A DNA stretch of 64,000 nt from Alentia gelatinosa (GCA_950022655.1 OX465581.1:31591300-31655299); one strand, 5' to 3'; positions 11,601-23,800 are shown, numbered from the stretch's first letter. Notes: generated from the sequence alone by a model not told the origin. Numbers and translations are program-made.

Positions 11601-11673
11601 CCAAACAATCAACTCCCTGAGTTTAGACGATATTGAAAGACTAGCGACAGTAAATCTACAGGCTCACCGATGA
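2690..11673 (+). CDS. UBL4A: UBL4A, ubiquitin-like protein of the BAG6/GET targeting complex (4 exons)
   Basis: Exons join in phase at 2690-2737, 9526-9631, 10204-10421 and 11593-11673, giving 150 residues (about 157 in human). Residues 1-75 form a ubiquitin-like fold (start MKLTVKRISG; later LVFKGRTL and EGDKLYAVIKK). After a Pro/Ser/Asn-rich linker, the C-terminus carries the Tugs domain (WSQLSILLRKHF, then SLSLDDIERLA), which in the family binds BAG6. The protein works in the cytosol with BAG6 and GET4 to pass tail-anchored proteins to GET3 and to handle mislocalised proteins. The donor of exon 3 is AAG|GCAAGT, a GC-AG intron; the joined reading frame matches the family across it, and no GT site nearby keeps the frame. 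Intron 1 is 6.8 kb and full of repeats; introns 2 and 3 carry hammerhead-like motifs on the opposite strand. Confidence 0.93.
2848..2932 (-). repeat. Right copy of the inverted repeat around the PQBP1/UBL4A promoter
   Basis: Reverse complement of 571-656, sharing the tip ...TAGGGTCGGACTCGTCTGAC and the core CGGGAACGTACTGTT. It lies 110 bp into UBL4A intron 1. Confidence 0.75.
3071..3567 (+). mobile_element. MITE, TATTCTCCGATCCGGC family, copy 1 (diverged ends)
   Basis: About 500 bp, collinear with the copy at 3937-4412 (shared landmarks include AGGTGGCG, GCGGCCATCTTGG, ATTTCAGATCAA, CGATTTTCTTCGA and ACCGGAAGT). Its terminal repeats have drifted. It sits between a G-run (about 3010) and a C-run (about 3608) that are themselves inverted flanks, which suggests insertion into an older palindromic repeat. 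Confidence 0.7.
3663..3936 (-). mobile_element. MITE, same family, inverted half-copy
   Basis: Begins ATTCTCCGATCCGGCTGG and corresponds to the right half of the family in reverse orientation. It ends at GACATCGCATT, directly abutting the full copy that follows. Confidence 0.7.
3937..4412 (+). mobile_element. MITE, same family, full copy with intact TIRs
   Basis: Left end TATTCTCCGATCCGGCCTGG and right end CCAGCCGGATCGGAGAATA are inverted repeats of about 20 bp. No coding capacity. A further end fragment of the family lies at about 4563-4641 (ending GGATCGGAGAAT). Confidence 0.8.
4650..4760 (+). repeat. Interspersed repeat, TTATATACCCATG family
   Basis: Shares TATTATATACCCATG and CTGTGCAGTACAC-type segments with 18265-18440 and 53040-53265, so at least three copies occur in the window. 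Class unknown. Confidence 0.6.
5457..5600. repeat. Hairpin element (near-perfect palindrome), copy 1
   Basis: TATAGAACGACC...CCATGCTTGTACATG on the left pairs with CATGTACATCATGGTCGTTC on the right; the arms continue through TGCTACAAAACTCGATGGG and its complement. The whole stretch would fold into a long stem. A related hairpin is at 53245-53395. Confidence 0.8.
5604..6470 (+). mobile_element. TIR element, TATTCTCGGGAGCGG family, copy 1
   Basis: Left end TATTCTCGGGAGCGG and right end CCGCTCCCGAGAAT are inverted repeats. The inner flank GTCACACAACATAGTAACGG matches the copy at 48400-49040 in reverse orientation, which shows that this is a family rather than a chance palindrome. No coding frame fits a transposase. 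Confidence 0.75.
7505..8150 (+). repeat. Interspersed repeat, GTGTATAGCACACTCTGGTG family, two adjacent partial copies
   Basis: The landmarks TAAATAAAGATAAG, GATGTTATGAA, GTATAGCACACTCTGGTGCT and GTTGAGGT recur here twice (about 7505-7880 and 7905-8150) and again at 18540-18960, 26025-26240 and, inverted, 49190-49400. No ORF is shared among the copies. Confidence 0.7.
9717..10095 (-). mobile_element. Small insertion with hammerhead motif, flanked by direct repeats
   Basis: TTTATGATACATGCGATGAG (9718) recurs in diverged form as TTTATGATACATGCATGTTG (10068), 350 bp apart, and both copies continue into A-rich AAATATT. The stretch between them carries the hammerhead-like motif on the minus strand. 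Read as a retrozyme-like or Penelope-related insertion with a long target duplication; the class is an inference. Confidence 0.45.
9805..9855 (-). ncRNA. Hammerhead-ribozyme-like motif 1 (antisense to UBL4A)
   Basis: On the minus strand the core boxes CTGATGA (9846-9840) and GAAAC (9823-9819) are present. Between them AGGACTGAAATAGTCT can form stem II with loop GAAAT and one bulged G. After GAAAC comes ATGTC then GGT, giving a GTC cleavage site (between 9814 and 9813), and GGT pairs with the ACC directly before CTGATGA as the base of stem I. Stem III is minimal (ACATGT, self-complementary), as in the short type I hammerheads of animal retrozymes and Penelope-like elements. Confidence 0.55.
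10866..10913 (-). ncRNA. Hammerhead-ribozyme-like motif 2 (antisense to UBL4A)
   Basis: Minus strand: CTGAAGA (10907-10901), where the differing base is position 7, which hammerheads tolerate; stem II AGGTATTAAAAATACC with six perfect pairs and an AAA loop; GAAAC (10884-10880); ATTTC then GGA, pairing with TCC upstream of the core. The overall layout equals motif 1 with independent stem sequence, so the pairing is maintained while the bases differ. It lies in UBL4A intron 3. Confidence 0.5.
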
Positions 11674-12227
11674 ATAGAATAAATGCAAATGCCATGAACA
11701 TGTTATCTATTTTAGATTGTCAAAGTATAATAGTGACATACATATATGTGTAAGTCTTATTTCCGTTATTGTGCGTTGTCTTGACGCCATGGTATATAAA
11801 AAGTATATATTTTATTTTCACACATTACTATTTTTTTGTTTTCTTGTATACAATTTGTGTAGTATGTTGTTAACTACGTTTACAGGACCAAAATGTCAAT
11901 ATACATCGTTAGAAGTAAATTGCTACAGACTTATAGGCATTTAAAAAAAAAACAACATTGCTCATGAATCTAATCTAAATACCAATTTACCTTGACTGTA
12001 GGTCACTTTTTCTGACACTGTGCCTTGCAAAATTTATAGTTTTGCAAATTTGACTGGGCACACTGTTTTCTAACTCGCCACATAATTTGAAACCTGCAAC
12101 ATTTATGGACATGTTATCAATATAATATAATTATCCACATGTATATGAAATGTATCCGTTTTGTCATATAAAACCTAAGTAAAATAAACATCTGATAATA
12201 CAGTTATTCAATGCGCTGTCTGCAAAT
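11674..12227. other. Convergent 3' ends of UBL4A and SLC25A26
   Basis: The stop codons of the two genes are 554 bp apart, tail to tail. Candidate poly(A) signals: AATAAA at 12183-12188 for UBL4A (an earlier one at 11678-11683 is very close to the stop) and, on the minus strand, AATAAA at 11816-11811 for SLC25A26. If these are used, the two 3' UTRs overlap antisense by several hundred bases. Confidence 0.5.
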
Positions 12228-15200
12228 TCAATTACCTATAACAGCTTTCACTTTATCGTACACTCCTAGAAATATAGCACCTCCAAATGAGATCCATGTG
12301 ACCCGAGGCACGATGCCGGCGAACAATCTGCAGAAAATGGAAGCAGATTATCAAATCAAAACTCTTGCATTGCTTCAAACGATGTCCTGGTGCGTGAATA
12401 TGAATTCGTTCATTTCGTAAATTGCCTTGCAATATTCTTGAAATGAATTCGCATTATTACAGAGATGTCAAAAGTTCGCAATTCAATCATTTTTTTAGGA
12501 AAAAAGATGACATTTGCTGTAAGCCCCGCTTTTGACTTTTCAGTAAAATTGTAAATGAAGACTAGTTGATTGTATATTTCTAGGACTATTTTGTAGGGTG
12601 TTTGGGACTTTTCTTTTTTTAAATAAATGGGAAATAATGAATCTAAAAATGATATGTATAATATCCACAGCGTAGTTCCGTAAATGATGGTTGGAAGCTT
12701 GACGTTCAAGCACTCTAGTACAAGAGATAGAATAAGGCTTGAGATCCTGCTAGTAGATACTTACCCTTTCACTCCCCTTTCTTTATGAATAATCTTCATT
12801 ACTATGGCCATATTGCCCTTGGATTCTGCTGATCCAGGTTTAGCCAGCATGATACGCGTCTTCGCAACATCGAGAGGAGTTGTAAAGCTAGCTGCCAATC
12901 CACCTTATAAAATAAAGTGTTGCATTTATCTAATTAGATATTGCATTAATTCATCCACCAAATATTGCTAATGTAATACCTGGTATAACAGCGAAACATA
13001 GGTAATTGTAGGGATTCATTCTTTTTTATTACTGTTTATCAAGTCCAATGAAATTCATATACATGTAACTTTAAATTGTATTTTGATTATTGCTATAGAG
13101 AACAACAAGAATCATAGAAGCAAAGGTATTAGCTGGGAACGATTTGGTAGATGTATGAAGCTAATCAGACATTATACCAACATCCCAAGGAGATTAAGGA
13201 ATATTTGTAGATTTAAAAAGAAAGGGTTTTTAAACAATTTAAAACCCTACAAATCTGCATTGTATACATTACCTGAAACATACGATGCATTTATATCAAT
13301 AAAATGTATTTCAAAAATGATGTTACAGGGTTTTCTTTCATAAACAAGATTATAAAAGCGCTCATTCAAAGTATTAAAACGACCATTCAAAGTAATAGTC
13401 ACATTAATTTTAGATGCACATTACACTAGCTTTCCGCGGAAAGAGAAATAGATGGAATGCCTCAAGTTGCTTTAACCATGTTGCATCAGGTGCATGCAGC
13501 AAAGTACTTCCCGTAAGGTTGGGTTGTAGTGAGTGCCTACCGCTTGGGGCCGAGTCTCACAAGACAATTGAAATGTTTCTGTTTTATCAAGTGATATTAC
13601 ATGTGATCCCGAATGTCATTTTATTATTTTGCTCGAAAATGTCCAATGGTCCATTATTTCCTAGATTACATAAAATTCAGTGATGTCAGCGTTCGGGAAA
13701 ATCCCTGAAATCAGGAATTGTTATAAAACACAGAAATGTATATTGCCCTCAGTATTTTTAAGCTTGGAGTGGGTCAATGATAACAATGATTTCATAAATC
13801 TTGGGAAATGACGCCACAATGCATCACCTGAGGACATCCGGTTGATTCCTTGAAGCATTAACAAGCCAGCACCGGTTGATGCCTAAATCTGATCAATAAT
13901 TTATTTTTCCACCTGACGGTATTCCTAGTTCATGTTTTAGTTTATGATGTCATAGCCTGGGTCAAAGACAAGTAGGCCAAGCACCACTAAGAATCTACTA
14001 GCAGCCATTGGTATGGGTCCTCTCCTTTGTTGCATGTTGATACCATGTCTGTGCCTTTAGTACTTCTACATTTTGTACTATTTGTTGCTGGAGTGTAGGT
14101 AGCATAGTCTTCCTGGTCGGGGTGATTTTGGAGAACGTATATATTAAATTTCTATATTTTGTGTACCGTGGTATTTTTGCTGATAAAATAGAATTATGCG
14201 ATATTTGTGTGGACCTGGAAGGATTTTAAATGAATTTCTTCCGAAAATAAAGAGATTTTCAAGCTTTTCACAAAAATAAAGGAATTTTAGGGAATGGTAT
14301 GAACATAATGATTCTATTCCCCGGACCCTGCGCGACCAGATCAGTCGGTTCTGGAGTAGTCCGCTCGTACATAACAATTCAAAATGTTCGTCTGGTGAGG
14401 TCAGGGCGCGTATGAACAAAGCGTTTTAGTGTGTGAAACTATTACTGACTGGTCTGCAACATAACCAAGTCTCACAAGGCTACATTTGATATAAGAGAAA
14501 AACATTTCTAAAATGTATGCTCATGCAGTATAAAATCCTTAAAGTCTTACCTGCAACAGCTCCACAAACGGCCGACTGCCAGGGATCAACGTGTTCTTGA
14601 CCAGCATGCGCAGCCCACTTTATCTGGAGAGAAGGGAACTAGTACAAAACTTATACAGAAGGTGCATAGACGTAAAATGCCACTTATTTATATTACTCAT
14701 TTAGTATTATTAAAGGAGAATATTTGGTACCGGGGTACTCTGAACCACAAGATGACACATCTGATGGTCAATGGAATAAATGTATCATGTACAGAATTGG
14801 ATAAAAATCTAATAAAAAAATACACCCCATCAGCCTTGAAAGTTATGAGCAATTACAATTGGAAAATTATCCTTAATCTATGTGTTCCAATATATTATGG
14901 ACTATCTATAGCTGATATCAGTAGTATTTATTTCAGAGACCTGCTTATCACTTTCGGCCGCAACTGAGAACGCCGAATTAATGCGTCGCTGTAAAAACAT
15001 AGCGATGACGTTAATACACACATATCTATTTCGGTATCTCCGATGAATTCGTTTTGAAACCCCTCAATAAGTATTTGGCTATTGGCTTCATTACAGTGTT
15101 TTTACATAATACTCGTTGGCTGGACAAAGCACTCCAGCTTTCCGGAACACCATTATAAAAGCCTAAGTCTTGCGTCTGGAGATCAGCCACATTAACAACG

Positions 15201-18200
15201 TAGAACCTACCTTGAAGAATTCCCACATCGGAAATTGCAGGAATGAAAAGGGAACTTCTCTGACAATTGTGGTAAAGAATCCTCGATATAAGCCAGAAAT
15301 ACCCTGTATGACAAAGTAAAAAAACAAAGCACATGAATTGAAAGTGGCAGAGCAAGTGTCAGTTATCATAATCGTTGCAAATTGTATGAATGAATAAGCT
15401 GGCACTGATACAAATATCTAGTATTTGTGTATGTGGCCCTGCAAACCCTGTGCCATTTGGGTGATGTGGTGAAGGCTATACCCACCATGGGTAATTTGTG
15501 AGGGAGTGAAGCTCCCGATGATACTGGGAAAGCATCCAGGCTGCAAGTCTTATAAGTCTCGTTGCGCCAAGGAATGAGCGCCTGGAGCACACTGCGTGTA
15601 CAGAAAGTTTCTCTCATTATGTCAAATGAAAGAACTGGAATACTCCAGAATTTGTCAATAAAGCAAATTAAATTTTTTTTTTTTAAATTTTTAACCATAT
15701 GTCGGACAAGGAAGACAAATATCAGATTTAAGTGCCATTAAAAATGCTGTAACTGAATAAGGAATATTTCTATGTTTTCAGGAACGCAAGTCGTGGTTTT
15801 AAAAAGAAGGAAAAGAACTATAAGTGTCAAGACTTATATGCAATGTGTTCATGGAGATCAATAAAGGAAATTCACTTGCGTTCCGAAAAAGAGACCCAAC
15901 AAATTCGCACGTATAGGTCGTTTGACACCACCTTTTGTCGGCTTATCCACAGGGGTATTGTTGTCCAGTTGCATCTAGCTTGTAAATATTATGGAATTCT
16001 ATGCATTGTAAATGAAAATCTTGAAATTTTGGATATCCGTAATTTACCGGAACTTGCATCCCTGGTCACCAGTGGCCCCACCTGATGGGAGACATAACTT
16101 ATTATAAACCAATTCGCCTCGTGTGATTGTGCAGAGGTTTTCCTGTTCCTGTGTAATATAAGTAGTGGCAAACGAGACTTAAATTGTGTTTACGAAAAAA
16201 TGAACGTGGCGTCCCTGATTCTTACCTCCGCTTGTAATACCTTGAATAATACTTCCCTTGGGGACGTGTGTTTTTGGATTTGTGTGCGCTGCTTCAACAC
16301 TTCCGTAGGTACACGAACCAGGCAGGCCATCTTAAAAGAACATGTCAAATGAAATTAGGACGAGGCAAGGAAATGGAAAAGGAATATTTTTATTTGCACA
16401 ATCCTGTGGAAACTTATGACTGTAGGAAAACGACTAAAATTCCTTAATTAAAATATGTCATTCAGCTTTTCGGTACCAAATTCAAAAGTGTACTACTCCA
16501 TCCTATATCTTCAAAGAACATAAGCCATTCGTACATATTGACATTATCTGTTATGATTAGTAGCCTAGAGCAACAAGTCTATCAACGAGTATATATACTC
16601 GTTCGTCTAGTGTATGTTCTTTAGGTTAGAGACCAGATTTACTGTACAATTTGTCTTCAGTATGACGTGTTTGAGTAAAAGCATATTCACCACTTCACCA
16701 GCGCTGGCCGCCGCACTATGTACCAATGGCATAGCCTCAGTTGACACACCATTTCGTGAAGCTATTTTCTTGCACAACTCGTACGTACAGAAAAATAGTG
16801 CAGCTGGAAAGGAGCCATATATTTATGAAGATATCACTCCCATAAAAGTAAACATAAATGAGCTCAGACCAATTGAACAAATGTCAAAGTATAATACAAG
16901 AATAATCGTGTCAAGTATGATCCAAGGGAAAGAAAGAGGGAGTCAGGGACGGAGAGGGAAAGAGATAGCCAGGCAGAGATATGGACGGAGGCATTATGGG
17001 AAGTAGTGAGGCAGACAGGGAAGTAGGCAAGGGTGTCGAAGGCAACGACTCAAGTAGGCATTCACCGAAGGAGGACAAAGCGGGCTGAATTCATATATTT
17101 AGATTAATAGAACGTGGCTTAAAAAATTAAATTCATAAATTTTGTCTATTCATAAATTTTGTCTATTCATAAATTTTGTCTATTCATAAATTTTGTCTAT
17201 TCATAAATTTTGTCTATTCATAAATTTTGTCTATTTTACTCGACAGTAATACCGTCTAGTGGTAAATACCTGTTGGCATTGAACCAGATGCTGCTGCAGA
17301 CAAACCAGAGTATATGCTCCTGAATCCTCCTGCTTTCCAGAAACCGTCAGCGCTCTGAAGTCTCGTCTTAATGGTGTCTATTGGAAAGAGAGTCACATCT
17401 ACGGAGATGCCCGCCATCGCACCTGCCTTTAAACAATGAACATTTATTTATGGATAGGTAGATAATAAATAGATTAACATGTCAGTTTCATATACACATA
17501 TTCTAGTTATAATCTATTTCATAACCTTGGGCCCATCTGTTGACACTTATGCTATAGCGTAATTGGCCTATTAGTAGGTGTAGAGTGTAGTATTGAGGGG
17601 GACAAAGTTCCTATAAGATATCAAGCCATATTGCTCACAGGAACGTGAGCAATGCACTATTTATAACAATCGCTAAAAATGAAGTAGAGTTAGTTATCTA
17701 ATTTGGCATGTACAGGGTGGTCCTAGTTACAAGCACAAGTAGTAATGAAACGAATGGTGGCGCGCTACGTCTCGATCACTAGGCATAGTCATAGTCCGAA
17801 AGGATCTCATTGGTGTGGGCTGATACACAGTAGTGAAGGTCACACTGAATACAAGAAACTACGCTAGAAAGCCGCCACGCGACAGACACTATATTCTAAA
17901 GATTTAACAGAACCATATAGTTTCCCGCGATCTTGCAGGGACAACCTGGCACACTGTGCTATGGCTAGCTAGTTGTATTATATGCCGGAAATTGGTCCCG
18001 ACGTAATACCAGCCATCGATTTGACCAAGAATCTGGGGTGGCTTGAGCCCTCATCTACAGCTAGTCAGGATAATGGAACAGTAGTGGAGCAGCTCGATGT
18101 ATAGAGATCTGCCCTCATCGGGGCCCAAATCCGGTCTCTTCCGGGCCCCCTATACCCACTCTCGATTGGGGGTCCAGGTGCATGTCCGGTGGCCTCGACC

Positions 18201-20484
18201 ATGCTGTGTCCTCGTCTGTGGGCTGGAGGGGTCGCTAGTCTCAGGCATCTGGACCTCCTTGAGTTGGGTCAGGATTATTATTTATTATATACCCATGACA
18301 TATATACTATAGATATGCACTATTTTGCCACATAGCGTAAAAGTACCCGTACAGCAAAATATGGAACCCTGTGCTGTACACGATGAATAAAACGTTTAGT
18401 TGTTAAGCCAAATTACGGTAATTGAAAAAAAATTATTTCGGGGATATAATAAATTTTGAACATCTAATATATAATGACCTGCCCATGAGTGTATAAGATA
18501 CAATGCTCGACGATGATTTACATTTAAGCGGGTGTTCTACCAACTAGGCTTTGAACGGGCAGACAGGTGAGCCAGCTTGAAATGTACAAATTGTTGGAGC
18601 TCTTCCACCAACCCACCTTATTCTAGCTGGCCGACAACTACATGGGGCCCGTGTGGGCATCTATAGTGACCGCTTACACTTTGCCAGGCAGTCGACCGGC
18701 ACCAGCGAAGCAATGATACTGCCGTACCATCCGGTGAATGTTGGCTGCAATACCATGCTAATTAACCGAGTATGAATGTGTATAGCACATGCTGACGCTA
18801 AAACCTGCCTAAAACTTCGAGAATGTCTGAACTTTCGCCCTCTGCTCGCAGGTTAGCAGTTCGTGGGTATCACCCAGGTCCCTTACTGTGTCTGTTGAGG
18901 TGGAGGCGGGGAGCGGTCAACGCCCATATTGGCAAAGCTCACGGATGCATACCAGGCAAGCCGGTGCCACTGATAAAAAGCTATTGAATCAGCTTTTGGG
19001 CAGAGAGACTTTGCAGGTGGTACAGTATGATTTGGTGTGGACAGTTGCTTATAAACTTACGCTTGCCGGCCGACTGGGTCTATGAAGCAGTGGGGTATTT
19101 GGGCTGTAGGGTAGGCCAGCTCTATCTGCAGGCTGGTGGCAATATATTCAACCCAGGTGTGTCAGCCATGGGCCGCGCACTGCCAGGGACACTTTCCACA
19201 TTCTTCCACTGGACAGATTGTCACCAACATTATACCTGTTGTGGCAGCGACCCCTGTACAGTCTGCGACCATGCGGTCCTTGGACCATACGCTTGGAAGC
19301 CTTTACGCTTGGGACGATAAGCTTCGTGGATTGGACGATACGATTCGTTTTTGGTGGTTGGTGCTGTGGCCGCCTCGAATGATACGCTTTGTTTTCGAAT
19401 ATCGGTGGTTCGAAGTGGCCAATCTTCTTCATATTTGAAACGTTTATAGGTTACATATTTCCCTACGTTGTGGTAAAGTTTCATGTCTTAATTCTTATGA
19501 GAAGTGGGTGAAATCACCCAGAAAATGTGCGGTCCTTGACAGGACTGTCCAAGTTTGATAACACTGACACACACAGTCGAATAGATCGACGGGCCGTACC
19601 GTACACAGAGTTTTCCGCACTTCCCATAGGAATTAAGCAATGAGACTTTTAGAGGAGTTAGGGACATATGTGACCTATAAGCCTCCCAAATATGAAGACA
19701 ATCGGCCGCACAGATCTGTGGTTATTACCGAAACAAAAAATGGCATGTAGCTGAAGTCAAGAAAAAGCGTATGGTCCGTCGCTCACGCGCGGAAAAGCGA
19801 GGCGTGCCGGCTCCGAAGCTTATCGTCCAGCATTCGACCATGCCATGGCTAGTGCCTGGTTGGCCTTGAGCTCACCCCGTGGACGCCTTGAGCCTACCCC
19901 TATTTTTATTCTGACTGGTGGGTTAGGGTAAAATGGGTTGGGTCAGGTTTAGGGTTGTGTACAATTTATGACAATAACTCTACTTGAAGTGCACTTTTCA
20001 AAAAGTCTTTACTCCTATATAGGCTATAGTCCTGAGCGTTTAATATGGGACAAAAAACTAGTTTTTTTGTAACTCAGAAAGGGCAAATCGCTGTTGTGTC
20101 GCGAATAACAGGGCGATTTTTATAAACAAAACATCGCTGGAAAGCTAAGACTTAGCCTTAGGCCTATCTGTTGATATATATCTGATAATAGTGATATACC
20201 TGTGTTATGGCTAAGATTTCCCGTTGTAGATTGAACAACAGAATTTGTGAAAACAGAATTTGTGAAAAACACCAAAACATGTTACCTTCCTGTCTTCACA
20301 GTGATTTAATGAAAAATCTATCGTGATCACCTATAGAAATAAACATCCTATTTTCTTGGCTAGTACTAGTAGTAGTACTAGTAGTAGGCACTACCAGTAC
20401 CAGTAACACTGACACTGACAGCAATTAGTAAAAGGGAAAGTTACTCACCATTAGGGCCTTCGAGAAGTGTTCGTCTCCTCCCAT
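12228..20484 (-). CDS. SLC25A26: SLC25A26, mitochondrial S-adenosylmethionine carrier (8 exons)
   Basis: Exons on the minus strand, 5' to 3': 20484-20449, 17426-17270, 16803-16691, 16330-16226, 15303-15211, 14623-14551, 12903-12765, 12327-12228. All phases agree and give 271 residues, close to the family length. The three carrier signatures Px[DE]xx[KR] are present: PIDTIK (27-32), PTEVLK (110-115) and PLDVAK (202-207), one per repeat of two membrane helices. Other family landmarks are ASAGEV before the second repeat, [17 protein letters not shown] and [11 protein letters not shown] near the end. The protein exchanges cytosolic SAM for matrix S-adenosylhomocysteine across the inner membrane. 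The start is at [12 protein letters not shown], directly after which the first helix begins. Introns hold a 17-bp minisatellite, repeat copies and a GGACGCCTTGAGCC element. The gene is divergent from PIERCE1. Confidence 0.95.
17131..17232 (+). repeat. Minisatellite, 17-bp unit, six identical copies
   Basis: ATTCATAAATTTTGTCT is repeated six times without a difference, ending 31 bp from the donor side of SLC25A26 exon 2 (17270). Identity of all copies suggests a recent expansion. Confidence 0.95.
18265..18440 (+). repeat. Interspersed repeat, TTATATACCCATG family, copy 2
   Basis: Contains TATATACCCATGACATATA, GCAAAATATGGAACCCTGTG and CTGTACACGATG; similar to 4650-4760 and 53040-53265. Lies in SLC25A26 intron 1. 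Confidence 0.6.
18540..19250 (+). repeat. GTGTATAGCACACTCTGGTG family, longest copy
   Basis: Carries the core (AATGTGTATAGCACATGCTG at about 18774; GTTGAGGTGGAGGCGGGGAG at 18893) plus a right part with CTGCCAGGGACACTTTCCAC (19181). The same right part is found reversed at 48150-48400 and the core reversed at 49190-49400, so the family is larger than 700 bp. Confidence 0.6.
19260..20010 (+). repeat. Composite repeat with GGACGCCTTGAGCC and telomere-like motif
   Basis: GACGATAAGCTTCG (19313) recurs reversed near 19810, and GTGGACGCCTTGAGCCTACC (about 19878) is followed by GGGTTAGGGT (19920). The second part matches the elements at 44831-45167 and 36655-36760. Confidence 0.55.
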
Positions 20485-20849
20485 GACTGAAATCATTCAG
20501 TGCAGACTAGGTGGGAACATACGCTTCCATCACCGATTTAGTTATCAGTGAACGTGTACATCGTGACTTGAGAAGCCCTTGAGTAAATAGCCGGACAAAC
20601 TTCTCACGTGCAGATTGTTGTGCTTTGAATAGGATGCTGGTCCCCCTTCCCTGTTTATTCATTGGTCGTACTTAATCAGACGGGGACACAGTCTACCGGA
20701 TGTAATTTTAGAGATGGCGCCACTATCGCTATAAATCGTTGTCAATAGCAACCATTATTTACTTCCGCCTATTATGTTTTGAACGGCACGTTCTTGCCTT
20801 GACATCGTTTTTGCTTTACTCTGAACAAGAAACTGTCTCTACAATAAAG
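20485..20849. promoter_or_regulatory. Divergent promoter region of SLC25A26 and PIERCE1
   Basis: Only 365 bp separate the two start codons, so the genes probably share a bidirectional promoter. There is no obvious TATA box. A mitochondrial carrier and a ciliary protein are paired here. Confidence 0.7.
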
Positions 20850-23800
20850 ATGGGCGATGCAAATCAGGTAAGTCTTAACTTAGGTGCTATCGCCTAGAAG
20901 GTAACAAACGATTCGCAACGCACTGAAAACGGGACGATCGCACTAGAAGTTGAACTCCAAATCTGTTACGACAAATGAAATGGGTTCCTAATCCTAGTAC
21001 ATATCCGATTGAAATCGCACTAAGATTTCAGTGAGCAAACTACCAATAACCCCTTGTTCATTACCTTTATTCGTATATCACTAACATGTTTAGGGTTTCT
21101 ATTTTCGTTGTATGTTTACGGACCTATTTACTGCACTAGCCCGTCACAAGACCGTGTTTAGTTATTATTTTAAGGTTAGGGGAAAGGTTTACTTATGAGT
21201 TATCATTGTGTAAATAAATACACAATATTGATTATTGTGGCCCCAATATTACCATGATCTGGATAGATGCGCGGTCGTATTCTCCGGTTAGTTGACGTGT
21301 CGTAGTACTCCTAATGTTAGTCTTTATAAAGCTATAAATTTGAAGTTAATGATGGTCTTTGCCTTTGGTCCAATTTCCCCATAATAGTTTGACAATGAAT
21401 TCTCTCTGATGGTCTGATATTAAACAATCGTTATTGAATAATCTACCATTGCATTAGATCTAGACCCAGGCTAGTTATGGATCACAACCTCAACGTATAT
21501 TTGATACTACAGTATAAGGTCGGACCAATCTGACTAGGCCCAGGCATGACCTGATCCTGAAACCATTATATTGCCAAAGCAAAGGCATGTCATAAGAGGC
21601 GTTGTACAGGATTAAAGGAGAGCATGGGCAAACACGACTCATTAACTGCCACTTATGACTTGCTGCTCATCTAAGTCCATGGTCAAAGTAATATTAAAGT
21701 CATAAAGATTTAACATATACATTTGACCGTACTTACTGGATCATGCATGCCTTTTGCTTTAGTTTAGACAAATTCTATACGCGGGCCACTGTCTGAATAC
21801 AACCGAGTTGTGTTTACTGTACTTTACACTTCTAAATTTACCTTGACGATAACTAGCGCTATTCTTTGTGCGATATTATATCTAAAATTGCTACAGAATT
21901 ACTACTGCATATGGAGGTGATATGTTTGTCATCCATGGCTGTGGTCTGGATGACTGGCTATCACACCTGCTTATTTGGGGAATTTAACGCTTGCCCACAA
22001 CAAAGGCTTATCCCAGTGTTGAATAGAGGTCGCGTAAAAGCCTAAAACCAGGGGCTTATATAAAACCAGGGGCTAGTAACTGAATCTGGGAATCTACACT
22101 AGTCCAGTACATCGCGAATCTGCACAATCCCGGTATATAACATTTATCAAGCTCAGGTAATGGCTTTTACCTTGTATCTAGTATATTCACCTTGTTTATA
22201 TAGTATCAATTATTAGTACTTCTGTAATAGGAACAGGATAAAAGAAAAAGTCGGGGTGTTCCCATTAGACATGACCAAAAAGAGAAATAATTTTTTTTTA
22301 AAAGCAACGTCATCTGATAAAAAATAGATATTATTCTCACCTTTTCTTCTTTGGTGTATGTGGTCGCAGATTATTAGACTTGACCATACATCCTCCATTG
22401 CAAAAAGAAACTATGAAGCTTGGTTTGTGCACTGACATTTACATGCTATTCATATGATACTCATCAGGCAAATGGATGGCACATGTATTGGGTGCATATC
22501 AACTTAATGTGATATAAGTTATCTACATACGTTGCCATTACATGAATTACTTAATTTTATTATTTGTTTCAGTATTTGCGCATACGCAAATACGTTCTAA
22601 AAGCTTACTTCCTATGATTTATAAAAGGAACATTTTCACTTCTCGATATAACTTGCTTATTAGGAAATATCTACTCATATTGGTTATGCATCTCGTATTA
22701 TTCTCCACATTGTTCATTCAATTGTATTATAGATGTATTCATGTTGGTTCCTTCTTGTTTGTAATAGATGGCCACATCGGATGCCCCGGGTATGGGTCCA
22801 GGCGGAGTCCCAGTAGGTGCGAAAACTTCTGATTTTTACCGAACCAAGGAGATTCCAGCTCGATTTAATGAACCTGGTAATTGTTGTTAAGTTGTTGAAA
22901 TTCACCCGAAACTCGAATGCACTTAAAGCTGTTCAGGACTTGGACTGGTTGGTATTATTTCAACCCATTGATAGACATAAAGGATACACTGGAAGTAGCA
23001 TGTAGTTTGGAGATTAGATTATTGCTATTCGGAGTGAAAAGGATAAAAGAAAAACAATTCATGAATGGCTTTAAATGTGTTTCGGGTTCTGTGTGTGTTA
23101 ATTTAATGTTAATAACAAACATATCCACCACTTTGTAGGGAAATGTTTCTCGGCTGGCAACCCAGTTTTCTCCAACATGTTGGATATACCACTGAAGGCT
23201 GCTGTAGAACAGTCACCTGATGGTTAGTAGAGGTCAATATTCATCAGATAGAAGAAAAAATATTGAAAGCATATTGTACACGCAATAAGCGACTAATATA
23301 CGACATATATGTTATAATTCGTGAACTAGAAAAAGAATGAATAATTTTTAGACAAAGAAACATTGTTTGATAAAGACATTTAGGAAAGTCGTATTTTAAA
23401 CATATACAAAGGCTTAAATTTGCTTCTAGGCAATTCATACAATAATATTCTCGAATGTAAAGTTAACGGACGTATTTGTTTTTCAGAACTTTTCAAAGGA
23501 TACAGTACAAAACCAAGCCACCCCGTTTACCGGACTAGCAATTCTGACTACGGTAACCGTGCACCCTCCGTTCACACTATGCCCACCATCTTCTGCGCCA
23601 AGTCACAAAGGTTCACAGAGGTAAGCAAACTGTCTATATGAGTAGATTATTTGTCCTTGCGCATATAATCACAGTAAAGTCACCTTCTTCGACAGGAAGC
23701 CACAAAAGGCCATTACAATTCAGTACAAAAACTGAATATTCCTCCAATGCATTTTGGCGTCACATCCCTATATTGGCTGCTCACCAAGCTCACGGTGCGC

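Noticed and set aside
16614..17006. 130-codon open frame on the plus strand
   Set aside because: It lies antisense over SLC25A26 exon 3 (16691-16803), which explains its composition.
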